Part shown: positions 1 to 12,270 of the stretch, piece by piece
How the letters are laid out: each line of letters begins with the position of its first letter
Numbering within the stretch: position 1 is the first letter of the stretch
Assembly (NCBI GenBank): GCA_902610255.1
Contig: CACLUX010000006.1
Coordinates: forward strand, 1-64,000
Direction: 5' to 3'
Length of the DNA stretch: 64,000 nt
Origin: an uncultured Alphaproteobacteria bacterium
GTDB lineage: Bacteria > Pseudomonadota > Alphaproteobacteria > HIMB59
Translations under genes and position numbers: made by a program
The notes under the pieces: generated by a model
Told to the model about the DNA's origin: nothing
The model's database searches: none
The model's input: only the letters and a program-made list of their open reading frames with translations

Positions 1-67
1 TACCTGCAATAAGTGACATTAGTGTAATTAAATTAGGTATAAATTTAGTGAGCGGATGTTCGGTCAT
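1..67 (-). CDS. pssA: CDP-diacylglycerol-serine O-phosphatidyltransferase, N-terminal fragment
   Basis: Only the first 22 codons lie in the window; the gene runs off the left edge. Read on the minus strand from an ATG at 67-65 the start is MTEHPLTKFIPNLITLMSL, which resembles the PssA beginning (a basic or polar lead, then I-P-N-x-I-T-x-x-N/S leading into the first membrane helix). PssA condenses CDP-diacylglycerol with serine to phosphatidylserine in the inner membrane. It starts 8 bases after the stop of psd, whose product decarboxylates phosphatidylserine, so the two steps to phosphatidylethanolamine are co-transcribed. The pairing with psd supports the call more than the short peptide does. 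Confidence 0.7.
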   Translation of the reverse strand, partial: MTEHPLTKFIPNLITLMSLIAG

Positions 68-75
68 CTAAATGT

Positions 76-738
76 CTAAATCTTTTTATATTCTCTAGAT
101 TGTATATTTTTGTTGTTTTTAAAATCTCTTGCAATGATAGTTTCACCACCGATACATTGCTGACCAATGCTTACCATTAAATTGTATGAATTAGGAAATT
201 CAATATCTACTCTGCTTCCAAACTTGATAATTCCATATCTTTCACCTTGGTTTACTCTCTCATTAGTTTTAAGATAACAAATTATTCTTCTGGCAATTAA
301 ACCAGCAATTTGTGTTATGTATATAACGTTAGATCCAGATTTAAGAGTTAATCTTAATCTTTCATTTTCTTCACTTGTTTTATCTAAAGTTGCGTTGATA
401 AATTTACCCTCAATATAATCAATTTTTGTAATTTGACCTGAAAGAGGCAATCTTTGGATATGTACATTAAACACACTCAAAAAAATTGAAACTTTGGTAT
501 AACTTTTTTTTCCCTCTTTGTACTCACTAATATTTGTAATTAATCCATCTGCTGGGCTAACTAAAACATCATCACCTAATGGAACGACTCTTTCAGGATC
601 TCTAAAAAAATAGAATGTAAAAATTAGTAATATTAAAAAAATTAAAAATAAAGGTTTATATATAAAATAAAAAAAAATTACTAATAAAAATAGTATTATC
701 AGCGCAGCTGAAATTTCTTTATGAAACCTGAAGTACAT
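76..738 (-). CDS. psd: Phosphatidylserine decarboxylase proenzyme
   Basis: Makes phosphatidylethanolamine from phosphatidylserine at the inner membrane. At 220 residues it is the short (PSD-A-like) form. Residues about 11-42 form one or two hydrophobic helices, followed by FFRDPER (44-50) and SPADG (61-65), both typical of the family. The self-cleavage motif FGSR lies at 173-176; in this family the chain is cut between Gly and Ser, and the Ser becomes the pyruvoyl cofactor. It precedes pssA in the same transcript. The start ATG at 738 faces icd across a gap of about 94 bases. Confidence 0.93.
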   Translation of the reverse strand: MYFRFHKEISAALIILFLLVIFFYFIYKPLFLIFLILLIFTFYFFRDPERVVPLGDDVLVSPADGLITNISEYKEGKKSYTKVSIFLSVFNVHIQRLPLSGQITKIDYIEGKFINATLDKTSEENERLRLTLKSGSNVIYITQIAGLIARRIICYLKTNERVNQGERYGIIKFGSRVDIEFPNSYNLMVSIGQQCIGGETIIARDFKNNKNIQSREYKKI

Positions 739-832
739 AAGATGGAATTAATATCTGAATTGTATAATTTGATCAATAAAATAGATTTTTTTTATTAATT
801 TAATCTGTTATACAGTCAATATCTCTATATAA
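739..832. promoter_or_regulatory. Divergent psd/icd promoter region
   Basis: These 94 bases separate two genes transcribed away from each other, so both promoters should lie here or just inside the genes. A perfect TATAAT stands at 763-768 in the icd direction, with no good -35 partner; the leader to the icd ATG would be near 58 bases. In the psd direction TTGACT is readable on the minus strand just upstream of a T/A-rich stretch. In DNA this AT-rich such matches occur by chance, so only the location is reliable. Confidence 0.3.
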
Positions 833-2044
833 ATGGCAAAAGTTTCAGTAAAAAATCCTGTGGTCGAATTAGATGGCGATGAAATGACAAGGATTATATG
901 GGATTTTATTAAGCAAAAGCTCATTCTTCCATATCTTGATATAGATCTAAAATATTACGACTTATCTGTACAAAATAGAGATCAAACAAATGATGAAATT
1001 ACAGTTGAGGCTGCAAAAGCAATAAAAAAATTTGGTGTTGGTATAAAATGTGCAACGATCACTCCTGATGATAATAGAGTATCGGAATTTAAGCTAAAAA
1101 AAATGTGGCGCTCTCCAAATGGAACTATAAGAAATATTTTAGATGGAACTGTTTTTAGACAACCAATTATATGTAAAAATATTCCAAGAATTGTAAGGAC
1201 TTGGGATGCCCCTATTGTTGTTGGTAGGCATGCGTTTGGTGATCAATATAAAGCTACAGAAATGAAGATCGACAAACCCGGGAAACTCTTTATGAAATAT
1301 GTTGATGAAGAGGGAAAAGTAGAGGAAAAAGAGGTTTTTCAATTTCAAAATCAGGGTGTTGCCCTCTCTATGTATAATGTAGACGAGTCAATTAGAGGTT
1401 TTGCAAGAGCTTGTTTTAATTATGGATTAAAATTAAAATGGCCTGTATACCTCTCAACAAAAGATACTATTTTAAAAAAATACGATGGAAGATTTAAAGA
1501 GATATTTAATGAAATTTTTCAGAAAGAATTTAAAACTGATTTTGAAAATAACCAAATAGTTTACGAACACCGTCTTATTGATGATTTAGTTGCGTCTTCA
1601 ATGAAATGGTCAGGTAACTTTATTTGGGCTTGCAAGAATTATGATGGAGACGTTCAGTCAGATGCAGTTGCACAGGGGTTTGGTTCTTTGGGTATGATGT
1701 CTAGTGTTTTAATGACACCCGATGGCAAAACAATTGAAGCTGAGGCTGCTCATGGAACTGTAACTAGACATTATAGACTGCATCAAAAAGGAGAAAAAAC
1801 TTCAACAAATCCTATAGCATCAATATTTGCTTGGACAAAAGGTTTAAATTTTAGAGGTGAGTTCGATGGCAACGATGAACTTATTAAGTTTTCAAAGGCA
1901 CTTGAAGAAACTTGTATTGAAACTGTTGAGTCTGGTCAAATGACTAAGGACTTAGCAATACTTGTAGACAAAAATTCGCCGTGGATGAACACTGAAGATT
2001 TTTTAAATTGTCTTGATAAAAATCTTCAAACTAAATTAAATTAA
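833..2044 (+). CDS. icd: NADP-dependent isocitrate dehydrogenase (eukaryote-like type)
   Basis: Converts isocitrate to 2-oxoglutarate and CO2 with reduction of NADP in the TCA cycle. The 403-residue protein begins [20 protein letters not shown], typical of the short dimeric IDH type shared by alphaproteobacteria and eukaryotes, not the E. coli type. Later family blocks include [27 protein letters not shown] (substrate loop), [26 protein letters not shown] (metal aspartates) and [14 protein letters not shown] (NADP-binding region). The length is normal. Its stop codon overlaps the end of the convergent alaS gene by 4 bases, leaving no space for a terminator. Confidence 0.97.
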   Translation: MAKVSVKNPVVELDGDEMTRIIWDFIKQKLILPYLDIDLKYYDLSVQNRDQTNDEITVEAAKAIKKFGVGIKCATITPDDNRVSEFKLKKMWRSPNGTIRNILDGTVFRQPIICKNIPRIVRTWDAPIVVGRHAFGDQYKATEMKIDKPGKLFMKYVDEEGKVEEKEVFQFQNQGVALSMYNVDESIRGFARACFNYGLKLKWPVYLSTKDTILKKYDGRFKEIFNEIFQKEFKTDFENNQIVYEHRLIDDLVASSMKWSGNFIWACKNYDGDVQSDAVAQGFGSLGMMSSVLMTPDGKTIEAEAAHGTVTRHYRLHQKGEKTSTNPIASIFAWTKGLNFRGEFDGNDELIKFSKALEETCIETVESGQMTKDLAILVDKNSPWMNTEDFLNCLDKNLQTKLN

Positions 2045-4711
2045 ATCTGATTTTTAATACTTAAAAAAGCTTGATTTAATTGATCTTTTTTGTTGCCACC
2101 AGCTTGAGCGAAGTCAATTCTTCCCCCACCACCTTTTGAACCGAGTATATCAAAAGTACTTTTTATTAGTACTCTGGCATCATAAGTATCTATTAAATCG
2201 TTAGTCAACCCAACCATAATGGATACCTTATCTTCATTTGTGGTAATGCAAGCCAAAATAGATTTAGATTTTTCTAATTTAAATTTATCAAAAATTGATC
2301 TGAGTTCTTTGGGAGGCAAGTTTTCTATTAATTGAGACACAAAATTAATTCCATTTATATTTGTTTCTTCTATTTTATTATTCTCCTCATTTGAGAGAAT
2401 TGATTTATTTTTTAAGTTATCTAAATAATTTTCTAACTTCTTTATATAAAGGTTTTTATTTTCCTCGCTAAAACTTATTTTTCCATTTAATTTGTTTATT
2501 TGTGAGATTAAGTTAATGATTTTATCATCAAGTTTTTTTTCAAGTAATTGGTCATCTTTTAGTTTATTACTAATAAATTCATCTACCTTATTACCAGTGC
2601 AAGCCTCTATTCTCCTTACTCCTGATGAGACAGACTCTTCACTTATAATATAAAATTTCTCTATATCTTTAACATTTGATACATGCGTTCCCCCACATAG
2701 CTCAATTGAATAAGGTTTATTATTATGTTCTCCCAATGTAACAACTCTTACCTCTTCACCATATTTTTCTCCAAACAAAGCCATAGCTCCTAGTTTAATT
2801 GCCTCTTCTTGAGACTTAATATCAATTTGTGTTTCACAAGTATTAGAAATTATATTTGTTACCTCTTTTTGAATAGTATCTATTTGCTTTGATAAAATTT
2901 GTTTATTATGACTGAAATCAAAACGTAATTTATTTTCATTAACTAAAGATCCGCGCTGAGCTACATGTAGTCCTAAGTTATTCCTTAATGCAGCATGAAG
3001 CAAATGTGTAGCAGAGTGATTTTTTTTAATTAATTCCCTTAAACTACTATCTATTTTAAGTTTAACTTCATTTCCTATTTTAAAATTGCCTGAAATTACA
3101 TTACCAAAATGGATAAAAATGCCTTGAGGAGTTTTTCTAGTATCTGTCACTTTAAATTCTGCATTTTCTGTGGAAATTATGCCTTTATCTCCAACTTGCC
3201 CACCAGACTCTGCATAAAAACATGACTCATCTGTGATAATTGCTGATTTTTTTATTTTATCGCTTAATTCGTCAACTACTTCTGAGTCTAAGACTAAAGC
3301 AGTTACATTTGCCTTTAAAGTAGTTTCATCATATCCTTTAAATACTGTTGGTTTCGTTTTTCTTGCAATATCAAACCATAGCTTTTCAGTATTTCCATCA
3401 CCGCTACCCTTCCATGAAGATCTAGCTTCCTCTTTTTGTAGCTTCATTGATGCATCAAAAGACTCTACATCAACATCGATTTTCTTTGATTTAAGATAAT
3501 CTTGGGTTAAATCAAGGGGAAATCCAAAAGTGTCATATAATTTAAATGCGATTTTGCCATCTAATTTATTATTTTTAATATTAGGTATTTCTTGTCCGAG
3601 TATCTCTAAGCCTTTACTTAAAGTTTCTCTAAATTTTATTTCCTCATTGTAGAGAGTTTCCTTAATAGCCTCAGCTCCAGTGTTAAGTTCTCGGAAGAAA
3701 TCGCCCATTAAGTTTTGCAATTCATCAAAAATTTTATGAAATAATGGTTCTGAGGAGCCTAATGTATAAGCATGTCTTATTCCCCTTCTTAATATTCGCC
3801 TTAATACATACCCTCTCCCCTCATTTGAGGGTAAAACCCCATCAGCTATTAAAAAAGAGGAAGCCCGTAAGTGATCTGCTATGACTCTAAAACTAGATTT
3901 ATTTTGTTCAGATATTTTTTTTTGTATAAACTCTTGAGTTACATCAATAATATTTGAAAATAAATCAGAACTATAATTGTCATTACTACCATTTAATAAC
4001 GCTGTTATTCTTTCTAGACCCATACCAGTGTCTACACATGGTTTAGGTAAATCAAGTCTAGTATTTTTGTCTACCTGCTCATACTGCATAAAAACTAAAT
4101 TCCATATTTCAATGAAACGATCACCATCTTCATCAACCGAACCTGGGGGGCCACCAAAATATTTATCGCCATGATCATAAAATATCTCCGAACATGGTCC
4201 GCAAGGTCCTGTGTCACCCATTGACCAAAAATTATCAGAACTTGAAATTTTAATTATTTTACTATCGGGTAAATTAGCTATCTTTTTCCAAAATTTTTCT
4301 GCAACTTCATCATCATGATATATAGTAACTAATAATTTATCTTTATTTATTTTAAATTCTTTAGTTATTAAGTTCCAAGCATATAGAATTGCTTGCTCTT
4401 TGAAATAATCACCAAAAGAAAAATTTCCTAACATCTCGAAGAAAGTATGATGTCGAGTTGTGAATCCAACATTCTCTAAATCATTATGTTTTCCTCCTGC
4501 CCGAACACATTTTTTGAGAGGTCGTAGCTCTTTTGAAGTCTAACTGTTCCATACCTGTGAAAACATTTTTAAATTGGACCATTCCTGAATTAGCAAACAT
4601 TAGGGAGGGGTCATTTTCCGGCACTAAAGATCCAGATTTGACATGCCTATGGTCATTATTTTTAAAATAATCAATAAACGCATTTCGGACTTCATTAGAG
4701 TTCATATTCAT
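2041..4711 (-). CDS. alaS: Alanyl-tRNA synthetase, reading frame broken by a one-base insertion
   Basis: Charges tRNA-Ala and, through its editing and C-Ala domains, clears mischarged Ser/Gly. The frame from the ATG at 4711 reads normally through [23 protein letters not shown], then ends after a few wrong residues at 4484. The expected continuation [16 protein letters not shown], then [20 protein letters not shown], is intact in the next frame and runs to 2041. The shift lies at a six-base A run (T at 4510-4515 on the plus strand); five A would restore one frame of about 889 residues, normal for AlaRS. The downstream part holds the class II core, the editing-domain motif [11 protein letters not shown], the metal-site motif CGGTHV and the glycine-rich [16 protein letters not shown]. 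Sequencing error, a real mutation or slippage rescue cannot be separated here. It lies behind recA. Confidence 0.93.
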
Positions 4712-4743
4712 GGAATATAGATTAATTTAACTGAAATTTAATA

Positions 4744-5805
4744 TTATTCTTTAGAGTTTTTTTCGACGGTTTCTTCTGTTGTAGAAGGGGGTGGATCAAT
4801 CATAAGCTCTTCAACAGTGTCAGAATTTGATCTTATTCTACTTTCTATTTCATTCAATAATTCAGGATTGTCCTTTAAAAACTGTTTTGTATTTTCTCTA
4901 CCTTGACCAATTTTTTCATCTTTGTAAGAATACCATGCTCCAGACTTATCTATTATATCAGCTTGAACACCTAAATCTATGATTTCGCCAATTTTAGAAA
5001 TTCCTTCACCATACATAATGTCAAATTCAACCATTTTAAAAGGAGGGGCCATTTTATTTTTGACAACCTTCACTCTTGTTTGATTTCCAATAATATTATC
5101 TTTATCTTTGATTGCGCCAATCCTTCTAATATCTAGTCTTACGGAAGAGTAAAACTTCAAAGCATTACCTCCAGTGGTTACCTCAGGACTTCCAAACATT
5201 ACACCTATTTTCATTCTCAGTTGATTAATAAAAACAACCATTGTATTTGTTTTTGAGATGGAGCTAGTTAGTTTTCTAAGCGCTTGGCTCATTAGCCTTG
5301 CCTGAAGTCCGGGTAAAGAGTCTCCCATTTCACCCTCTAATTCTGCTCTAGGAACTAATGCTGCTACTGAGTCTATAACTAATAAATCAATTCCTTCAGA
5401 TTTTACAAGAGTATCAGAGATCTCTAAAGCCTGTTCACCAGTATCAGGTTGAGATATCAATAATTCATCAATATTCACACCAAGTTTTTTTGCATAACCT
5501 GGGTCTAAAGCATGTTCAGCATCAATAAAAGCGCAAGTACCTCCAACTTTTTGGGCTTCCGCAATTATATGTAATGTTAGAGTTGTTTTACCTGAACTTT
5601 CTGGGCCATAAACTTCTATGACTCTCCCTTTCGGTAAACCACCTATTCCTAGAGCTATATCTAGACCAAGAGAGCCTGTTGAGTACACATCAATATTTGC
5701 ATCAATATCTTTCTTTCCAAGCATCATTATGGAACCTTTCCCATATGATTTTTCAATATTACTGATGACAGATTTAAGCTTGTTTAAATTTTCTTTTTTA
5801 TCCAT
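4744..5805 (-). CDS. recA: Recombinase A
   Basis: ATP-dependent strand-exchange protein of homologous recombination. At 353 residues it has the usual length. Walker [10 protein letters not shown] lies at 67-75, Walker B-type [10 protein letters not shown] near 140, and the L2 DNA-binding region around [20 protein letters not shown], followed by the conserved [19 protein letters not shown]. The tail is acidic ([17 protein letters not shown]), as in other RecAs. alaS follows 32 bases downstream, a common alphaproteobacterial order. I see no GTTC-N7-GTTC SOS box of the alphaproteobacterial type in the 51 bases upstream, so LexA control is not supported. Confidence 0.98.
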   Translation of the reverse strand: MDKKENLNKLKSVISNIEKSYGKGSIMMLGKKDIDANIDVYSTGSLGLDIALGIGGLPKGRVIEVYGPESSGKTTLTLHIIAEAQKVGGTCAFIDAEHALDPGYAKKLGVNIDELLISQPDTGEQALEISDTLVKSEGIDLLVIDSVAALVPRAELEGEMGDSLPGLQARLMSQALRKLTSSISKTNTMVVFINQLRMKIGVMFGSPEVTTGGNALKFYSSVRLDIRRIGAIKDKDNIIGNQTRVKVVKNKMAPPFKMVEFDIMYGEGISKIGEIIDLGVQADIIDKSGAWYSYKDEKIGQGRENTKQFLKDNPELLNEIESRIRSNSDTVEELMIDPPPSTTEETVEKNSKE

Positions 5806-5856
5806 TTGATTCTATAGTAAATAGTAAATATTTGTTTCTACTTAACAAGAGTAATA

Positions 5857-6048
5857 ATGGAAAATAACTATAATTTTAGCGATTTTATACCAGGTACAAT
5901 CGTGGAGTGTCCATCTCAACCAGATTGGGGCCTGGGGCAAGTTCAATCTTGTATAAATAGTAAAATCACTATTAACTTTGAGAACGCAGGGAAAAAAGTT
6001 ATAGATTTAAATGTAGTTGATTTAAAAATACACGAAAATGCTGACTGA
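5857..6048 (+). CDS. DUF3553-like small protein
   Basis: A 63-residue protein with the segment PGTIVECPSQPDWGLGQVQS (12-31) followed by ITINFENAGKKVIDL. This resembles the DUF3553 family of small alphaproteobacterial proteins, which look like a small beta-barrel similar to the Tudor-like end of UvrD/PcrA helicases; that structural link is my recollection and their role is not established. It is divergent from recA with 51 bases between starts, and its 3' end overlaps the moaA start by 11 bases, so the two are probably translated in a coupled way. A DNA-related function is suggested only by the fold resemblance and by recA next door. Confidence 0.75.
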   Translation: MENNYNFSDFIPGTIVECPSQPDWGLGQVQSCINSKITINFENAGKKVIDLNVVDLKIHENAD

Positions 6049-7027
6049 TAATTTTAAAAGAAAAATTGATTACTTGAGAATATCTGTCACTGATAGATGT
6101 GACTTAAGATGCACTTATTGTATGGCCGAGGATGTAACCTTCTTGCCTAGACAAGAAGTTTTATCAATTGAAGAAATTATTAAACTTACAAATATATTTA
6201 ATGAGTTAGGTGTAAAAAAATTTCGATTAACAGGTGGCGAACCTCTTGTAAGAAAAAACATTGTTTCAATTATAGAACATTTAAATAACCTAAAAAATCA
6301 GGGTAAAATTTCAGAGCATACTTTAACTACAAATGGTACGAATTTATCAAGGTATGCATCTATTCTTAAAAAGAATGGTGTTGAGAGAATAAATGTTTCT
6401 CTTGATAGCTTAAATACTGAAAGTTTTAGGAAAATAACTAAATGGGGAGATCTTAGTAAAGTTTTAAATGGGATAGAGGCAGCTAAACAAGAAGGTATAA
6501 AGATAAAAATAAATACTGTTTTGACTCAAAATTTCAATGATAAAGAAATATTTGATATTTTAGATTGGTGTAAAAAAAATCATTTTGACATTTCGTTAAT
6601 TGAAATAATGCCCATAGGTGATATTGGAGAAAAGCGATTTAATCAATATTTATCAATGAAGAAATTTGAAGATGATTTAGTAAATAAATTAAATTTAATT
6701 CCCTCTAAACACAGAACTAATGGACCATCTAGATACTATGAGTATTCAAATCACAAATCAAAAATTGGTATTATATCTGCTATTTCTCATAACTTTTGTG
6801 ATACTTGTAATAGGGTAAGACTTACATGTACTGGTAAGTTATATATGTGTTTAGGACAAAATGATTTTGTAGATTTAAAATTTGCCCTAAGAAATCAAAC
6901 AAAAAATGATATTATTGCTTTAATAGAATATGCCATGTCAATTAAACCAAAAGCACATAACTTTGAAATTCAAAAAGATAATTTTGAGGGATATGTTAAT
7001 CGTTATATGAATGAGACTGGGGGTTAA
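6038..7027 (+). CDS. moaA: GTP 3',8-cyclase (molybdenum cofactor biosynthesis)
   Basis: Radical SAM enzyme that starts molybdopterin synthesis by cyclising GTP. The SAM-cluster cysteines form CDLRCTYC at 21-28 (C21, C25, C28) and LTGGEPL follows at 64-70. A second 4Fe-4S cluster site is visible as C254-x2-C257-x13-C271 inside FCDTCNRVRLTCTGKLYMC. The protein ends in Thr-Gly-Gly; a C-terminal Gly-Gly is characteristic of MoaA and needed for activity in the family, so the gene looks complete and functional. No moaC, moaE or moeA is nearby. It overlaps the small upstream gene and is followed 3 bases later by nadK. Confidence 0.95.
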   Translation: MLTDNFKRKIDYLRISVTDRCDLRCTYCMAEDVTFLPRQEVLSIEEIIKLTNIFNELGVKKFRLTGGEPLVRKNIVSIIEHLNNLKNQGKISEHTLTTNGTNLSRYASILKKNGVERINVSLDSLNTESFRKITKWGDLSKVLNGIEAAKQEGIKIKINTVLTQNFNDKEIFDILDWCKKNHFDISLIEIMPIGDIGEKRFNQYLSMKKFEDDLVNKLNLIPSKHRTNGPSRYYEYSNHKSKIGIISAISHNFCDTCNRVRLTCTGKLYMCLGQNDFVDLKFALRNQTKNDIIALIEYAMSIKPKAHNFEIQKDNFEGYVNRYMNETGG

Positions 7028-7030
7028 TAA

Positions 7031-7792
7031 ATGAAAATATGTTTTGTTTCTTTTCCTCTTGAAAAAAATATTGAAGCTCAAGAGAAACTTATAAAAAAAT
7101 ACGGTAATTACGAGCCTGAAGAGGCAGATTACATTGTAGCACTTGGAGGTGATGGTTTTATATTAAAGTCACTTCATAATTATATGAAACTTAACAAGCC
7201 AATTTACGGTATGAATTTTGGATCTGTTGGATTCTTGATGAATGATTACAAACTTGATGGATTAGAAGAACGACTAAATAACGCTCAATTAACAAAATTA
7301 AGACCTTTAGTAATGAAAACTTTAAATCCTACAGGTCAAGAAATTAAAGCTATTGCAATTAATGAGATCAGTATTCGTAGAGAAAAATATCAAGCTGCAA
7401 AAATTCAAATTATGATAGATAACGAAGTAAGAATAGAAGAGCTTGTTTGTGATGGTGTAATATTATCAACAGCAGCAGGTAGTACAGGGTATAATTACTC
7501 TGCTTCAGGACCAATTATTCCACTTGGAAGCAATGTTGTAGCACTAACTGCTGTAAGTGCCTATAGTCCCAGACATTGGCGTGGGGGTCTATTAAAAGAT
7601 AATGCAAAAATTAAAATTATTAATAATAATCCATCTAAAAGACCGATAGTGGTACATGCTGATCATATTGAAGCTAAAGATGTTATTTCTGTTGAAATTG
7701 AGATGTCCGAGGGTATGGAAATACCTTTATTATTTGATAATGATCATAAAATTGAAGAACGTGTTTATAAAGAAATGTTTAAATCCCACTAA
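7031..7792 (+). CDS. nadK: NAD kinase
   Basis: Phosphorylates NAD to NADP in the cytoplasm. The 253-residue protein has the catalytic GGDG at 39-42 (VALGGDGFIL), the MNFGSVGFL segment after it, the DGVILSTAAGSTGYNYSASG block that binds NAD, and ALTAVSAYSPRHWRG near 180. Length and motif order match the short proteobacterial NadK form. It starts 3 bases after the moaA stop and ends 4 bases before the GTG of the next gene, so the four genes from 5857 look like one transcription unit. Confidence 0.95.
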   Translation: MKICFVSFPLEKNIEAQEKLIKKYGNYEPEEADYIVALGGDGFILKSLHNYMKLNKPIYGMNFGSVGFLMNDYKLDGLEERLNNAQLTKLRPLVMKTLNPTGQEIKAIAINEISIRREKYQAAKIQIMIDNEVRIEELVCDGVILSTAAGSTGYNYSASGPIIPLGSNVVALTAVSAYSPRHWRGGLLKDNAKIKIINNNPSKRPIVVHADHIEAKDVISVEIEMSEGMEIPLLFDNDHKIEERVYKEMFKSH

Positions 7793-7796
7793 TTAA

Positions 7797-8897
7797 GTGA
7801 AATTACCTATCAACTCAAAAATCTTTTTAATTTTTTTTTTATTACTTATTTTCCAAAAAAATTCTATTGCTAATGAATGTTTAATTAAAAATGAGTTGAA
7901 TATCGGGTTTATCGAGAATAATTACATAGATTATAAATATTACTTATATTATGTACTAGGTGAGTACTCCTCAATTAATGATGTAGAATTTACAATTAGC
8001 AAAGTTAATCAAAATGCAAATGAATTTGATATCATATTTGGAGAATATAGAGATTTAGCTAAGTTAAGTTTAAATCAAACTCAGGTACCTAATAAAGTTT
8101 TAAATTTTTATAATGACAATGAAGTTGAGGTTATGGGAAATATATTCCCTCTAGATTTAGATACATTTATATTATTAAGCCAGGATGATTATGAAAAATT
8201 AAATTTTGAGGAATTTTCAGAATTATATAATCCAATAAAATATACACTGGGAATGAGCTTTAAAACAAAAGAGGATATAATTAATTTAATAGCATATCAT
8301 CTGGAACAACCCTCTATTAATGTAAATAGTTTATCATTTGAGTTAACTGCAGATTTATTTTCAAAAATATATCAAAATCTTAACAAAAATATTGTTAATA
8401 ATAACTTCCTAGAAGTTTTCAACTCTTATGAAAACTCAGAGAATGTTTATACGTTATTTAGTGATGGGATTTTACTCAATAAAAATATTAAATTTAGAAG
8501 TTTTCAGCTTTTTCCAAAGAGTAAATATGTTTGGGATAGCGATGAGGGAGTTTTTAAAAAAAGTATAGATAATAATCCTTTATCTTTTTATGGTTTTAGC
8601 GCCTATTTAAACAACTCTCAAGGTTCCGGACTTTTGTGCTATCTAATTGATGAAGAGGTAAGACTAAAGGCCTTTAGAGACTTTAACATCCAGTTAAGTC
8701 CGTTATCAATTAATGAAGTAAGAAGTATTGAAGATGATTTACCTGACAATTACAAAAAGATTTTAGAAAATAAAAATAAATATGTACTCAAACCAAATTA
8801 TTCCTCAGAAAATAAAAAATATGATTTATTTTCTGGTCTAATTTTTGGTAGATATAAATATGATGATATCATAGACAATCAGGACTATTTAAATTGA
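7797..8897 (+). CDS. Unrecognised secreted protein, possibly binding-protein-like
   Basis: I do not recognise this 366-residue protein. The start is a GTG directly after nadK (AATTAAGTGAAA). Residues 1-25 form a clear signal peptide (lysine near the start, IFLIFFLLLIF core, cut likely after SIAN), so the product is periplasmic or exported. One Cys follows the cleavage site and another sits in SGLLCYLID. The mature part alternates short beta-like and helical stretches rich in Asn, Asp, Leu and Tyr, with LGEYSSINDVEF-type segments that recall the type 2 periplasmic binding-protein fold. That resemblance is weak and no ABC transporter genes are adjacent. It closes the operon before tRNA-Leu. Confidence 0.75.
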   Translation: MKLPINSKIFLIFFLLLIFQKNSIANECLIKNELNIGFIENNYIDYKYYLYYVLGEYSSINDVEFTISKVNQNANEFDIIFGEYRDLAKLSLNQTQVPNKVLNFYNDNEVEVMGNIFPLDLDTFILLSQDDYEKLNFEEFSELYNPIKYTLGMSFKTKEDIINLIAYHLEQPSINVNSLSFELTADLFSKIYQNLNKNIVNNNFLEVFNSYENSENVYTLFSDGILLNKNIKFRSFQLFPKSKYVWDSDEGVFKKSIDNNPLSFYGFSAYLNNSQGSGLLCYLIDEEVRLKAFRDFNIQLSPLSINEVRSIEDDLPDNYKKILENKNKYVLKPNYSSENKKYDLFSGLIFGRYKYDDIIDNQDYLN

Positions 8898-8905
8898 TAA
8901 AAGTA

Positions 8906-8933
8906 TTGAAAAACTTAAGCAATCGTCTAAATT
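8906..8933 (+). promoter_or_regulatory. Candidate promoter for tRNA-Leu and the YdhR-like gene
   Basis: TTGAAA at 8906-8911 and TAAATT at 8928-8933 are separated by 16 bases. The start point would be near 8940, about a dozen bases before the mature tRNA. This is a consensus match only. Confidence 0.35.
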
Positions 8934-8952
8934 CGATTAACAATTTTAACAT

Positions 8953-9040
8953 GGCCTCGTGCTGGAATTGGTAGACAGTCTGGACTTAAAATCCAGTGGG
9001 ATTTATTCCCGTGGCGGTTCGAGTCCGCCCGAGGCTACCA
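8953..9040 (+). tRNA. tRNA-Leu (anticodon UAA)
   Basis: An 88-base class II tRNA with a long variable arm. The acceptor stem GGCCTCG pairs with CGAGGCT, its first pair being G1-U72, followed by discriminator A and an encoded CCA. The anticodon stem is CTGGA/TCCAG around loop CTTAAAA, giving anticodon TAA. The T arm is GGCGG-TTCGAGT-CCGCC. The D arm carries AATTGGTAGACA, typical of bacterial tRNA-Leu. Confidence 0.96.
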
Positions 9041-9051
9041 CTTTTTACTAA

Positions 9052-9369
9052 ATGATCATTGTCGAGGTAACTTTTAGAATAGACTCTTCTTTAACAGAAG
9101 AAATATTAAGGGGGAAATTTTTAGAGACAGCTCCAATTTACAAAACCACACCTGGTTTAATAAGAAAAAACTATATTTCAGATCTTAAAAACAATATTGC
9201 GGGAGGTATATATTGTTTTGATAATATGTTAAACGCAAAAAAATGGTTTGATGATGAAAGAATTGAATGGATCACTAATAGATATTCAAAACCCAAGTTA
9301 AAATTTTATCAGAATTATGTTGTGGTGGACAATGAGTCTAAAAAAATTATTTCAGACGATAATCTGTAA
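9052..9369 (+). CDS. YdhR-like putative mono-oxygenase, small dimeric alpha-beta barrel protein
   Basis: A 105-residue protein with the pattern of the YdhR/antibiotic-biosynthesis-monooxygenase fold: an early strand (IIVEVTFRI), a helix ending in TAPIYKTTPGLIRKNYISD, then NNIAGGIYCFDNMLNAKKWFDDER and a final strand. The APIYKTTPGLIRKNY segment and the GGIY-x-F-DN-x-x-A block resemble YdhR homologues. No substrate can be named. It sits 11 bases after tRNA-Leu and could share its transcript; its 3' end meets the end of the convergent rRNA operon. Confidence 0.7.
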   Translation: MIIVEVTFRIDSSLTEEILRGKFLETAPIYKTTPGLIRKNYISDLKNNIAGGIYCFDNMLNAKKWFDDERIEWITNRYSKPKLKFYQNYVVVDNESKKIISDDNL

Positions 9370-9390
9370 ATATGTATTGCCAATTAATAA

Positions 9391-9505
9391 ATAGGCGGCG
9401 TCCTACTCTCCCAAGCCTTAAGACTAAGTACCATCGGCGCTGGAGGCCTTCACGACCGAGTTCGAAATGGGATCGGGTTTTTTCACTCCGCTATGACCGC
9501 CACAA
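9391..9505 (-). rRNA. rrf: 5S ribosomal RNA
   Basis: Read on the minus strand the region gives the usual 5S pattern: a GGCGG end that pairs with CCGCC at the other end, CCCGATCCCATTTCGAACTC in the middle, and GGCGCCGATGGTACT near the loop D region. It lies about 40 bases beyond the 23S gene. The ends are placed by the terminal stem and may be off by a few bases. No U-rich terminator hairpin is seen beyond it. Confidence 0.93.
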
Positions 9506-9527
9506 ACTTTTTATAACATTGTAGTTA

Positions 9528-9543
9528 AAACTTTTCGCTGTGT
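9528..9543 (-). other. 23S processing stem, 3' strand
   Basis: These 16 bases are the inverted complement of 12271-12286 with one mismatch (an A-C opposition in the RNA). The two strands flank the 23S gene just outside its terminal helix, the expected place of the RNase III precursor stem. Seen directly; the enzyme is inferred from family knowledge. Confidence 0.75.
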
Positions 9544-9547
9544 ATTG

Positions 9548-12265
<2,718 letters not shown>

Positions 12266-12270
12266 TTAAC

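Noticed and set aside
2041-4434. A shorter alaS starting at the ATG of [11 protein letters not shown]
   Set aside because: It would lack class II motif 1 and the conserved N-terminal blocks that are present just upstream in the shifted frame; the start is an artefact of the frameshift.
5806-5856. Possible SOS/LexA operator upstream of recA
   Set aside because: No GTTC-N7-GTTC or GAAC-N7-GAAC pattern is present.
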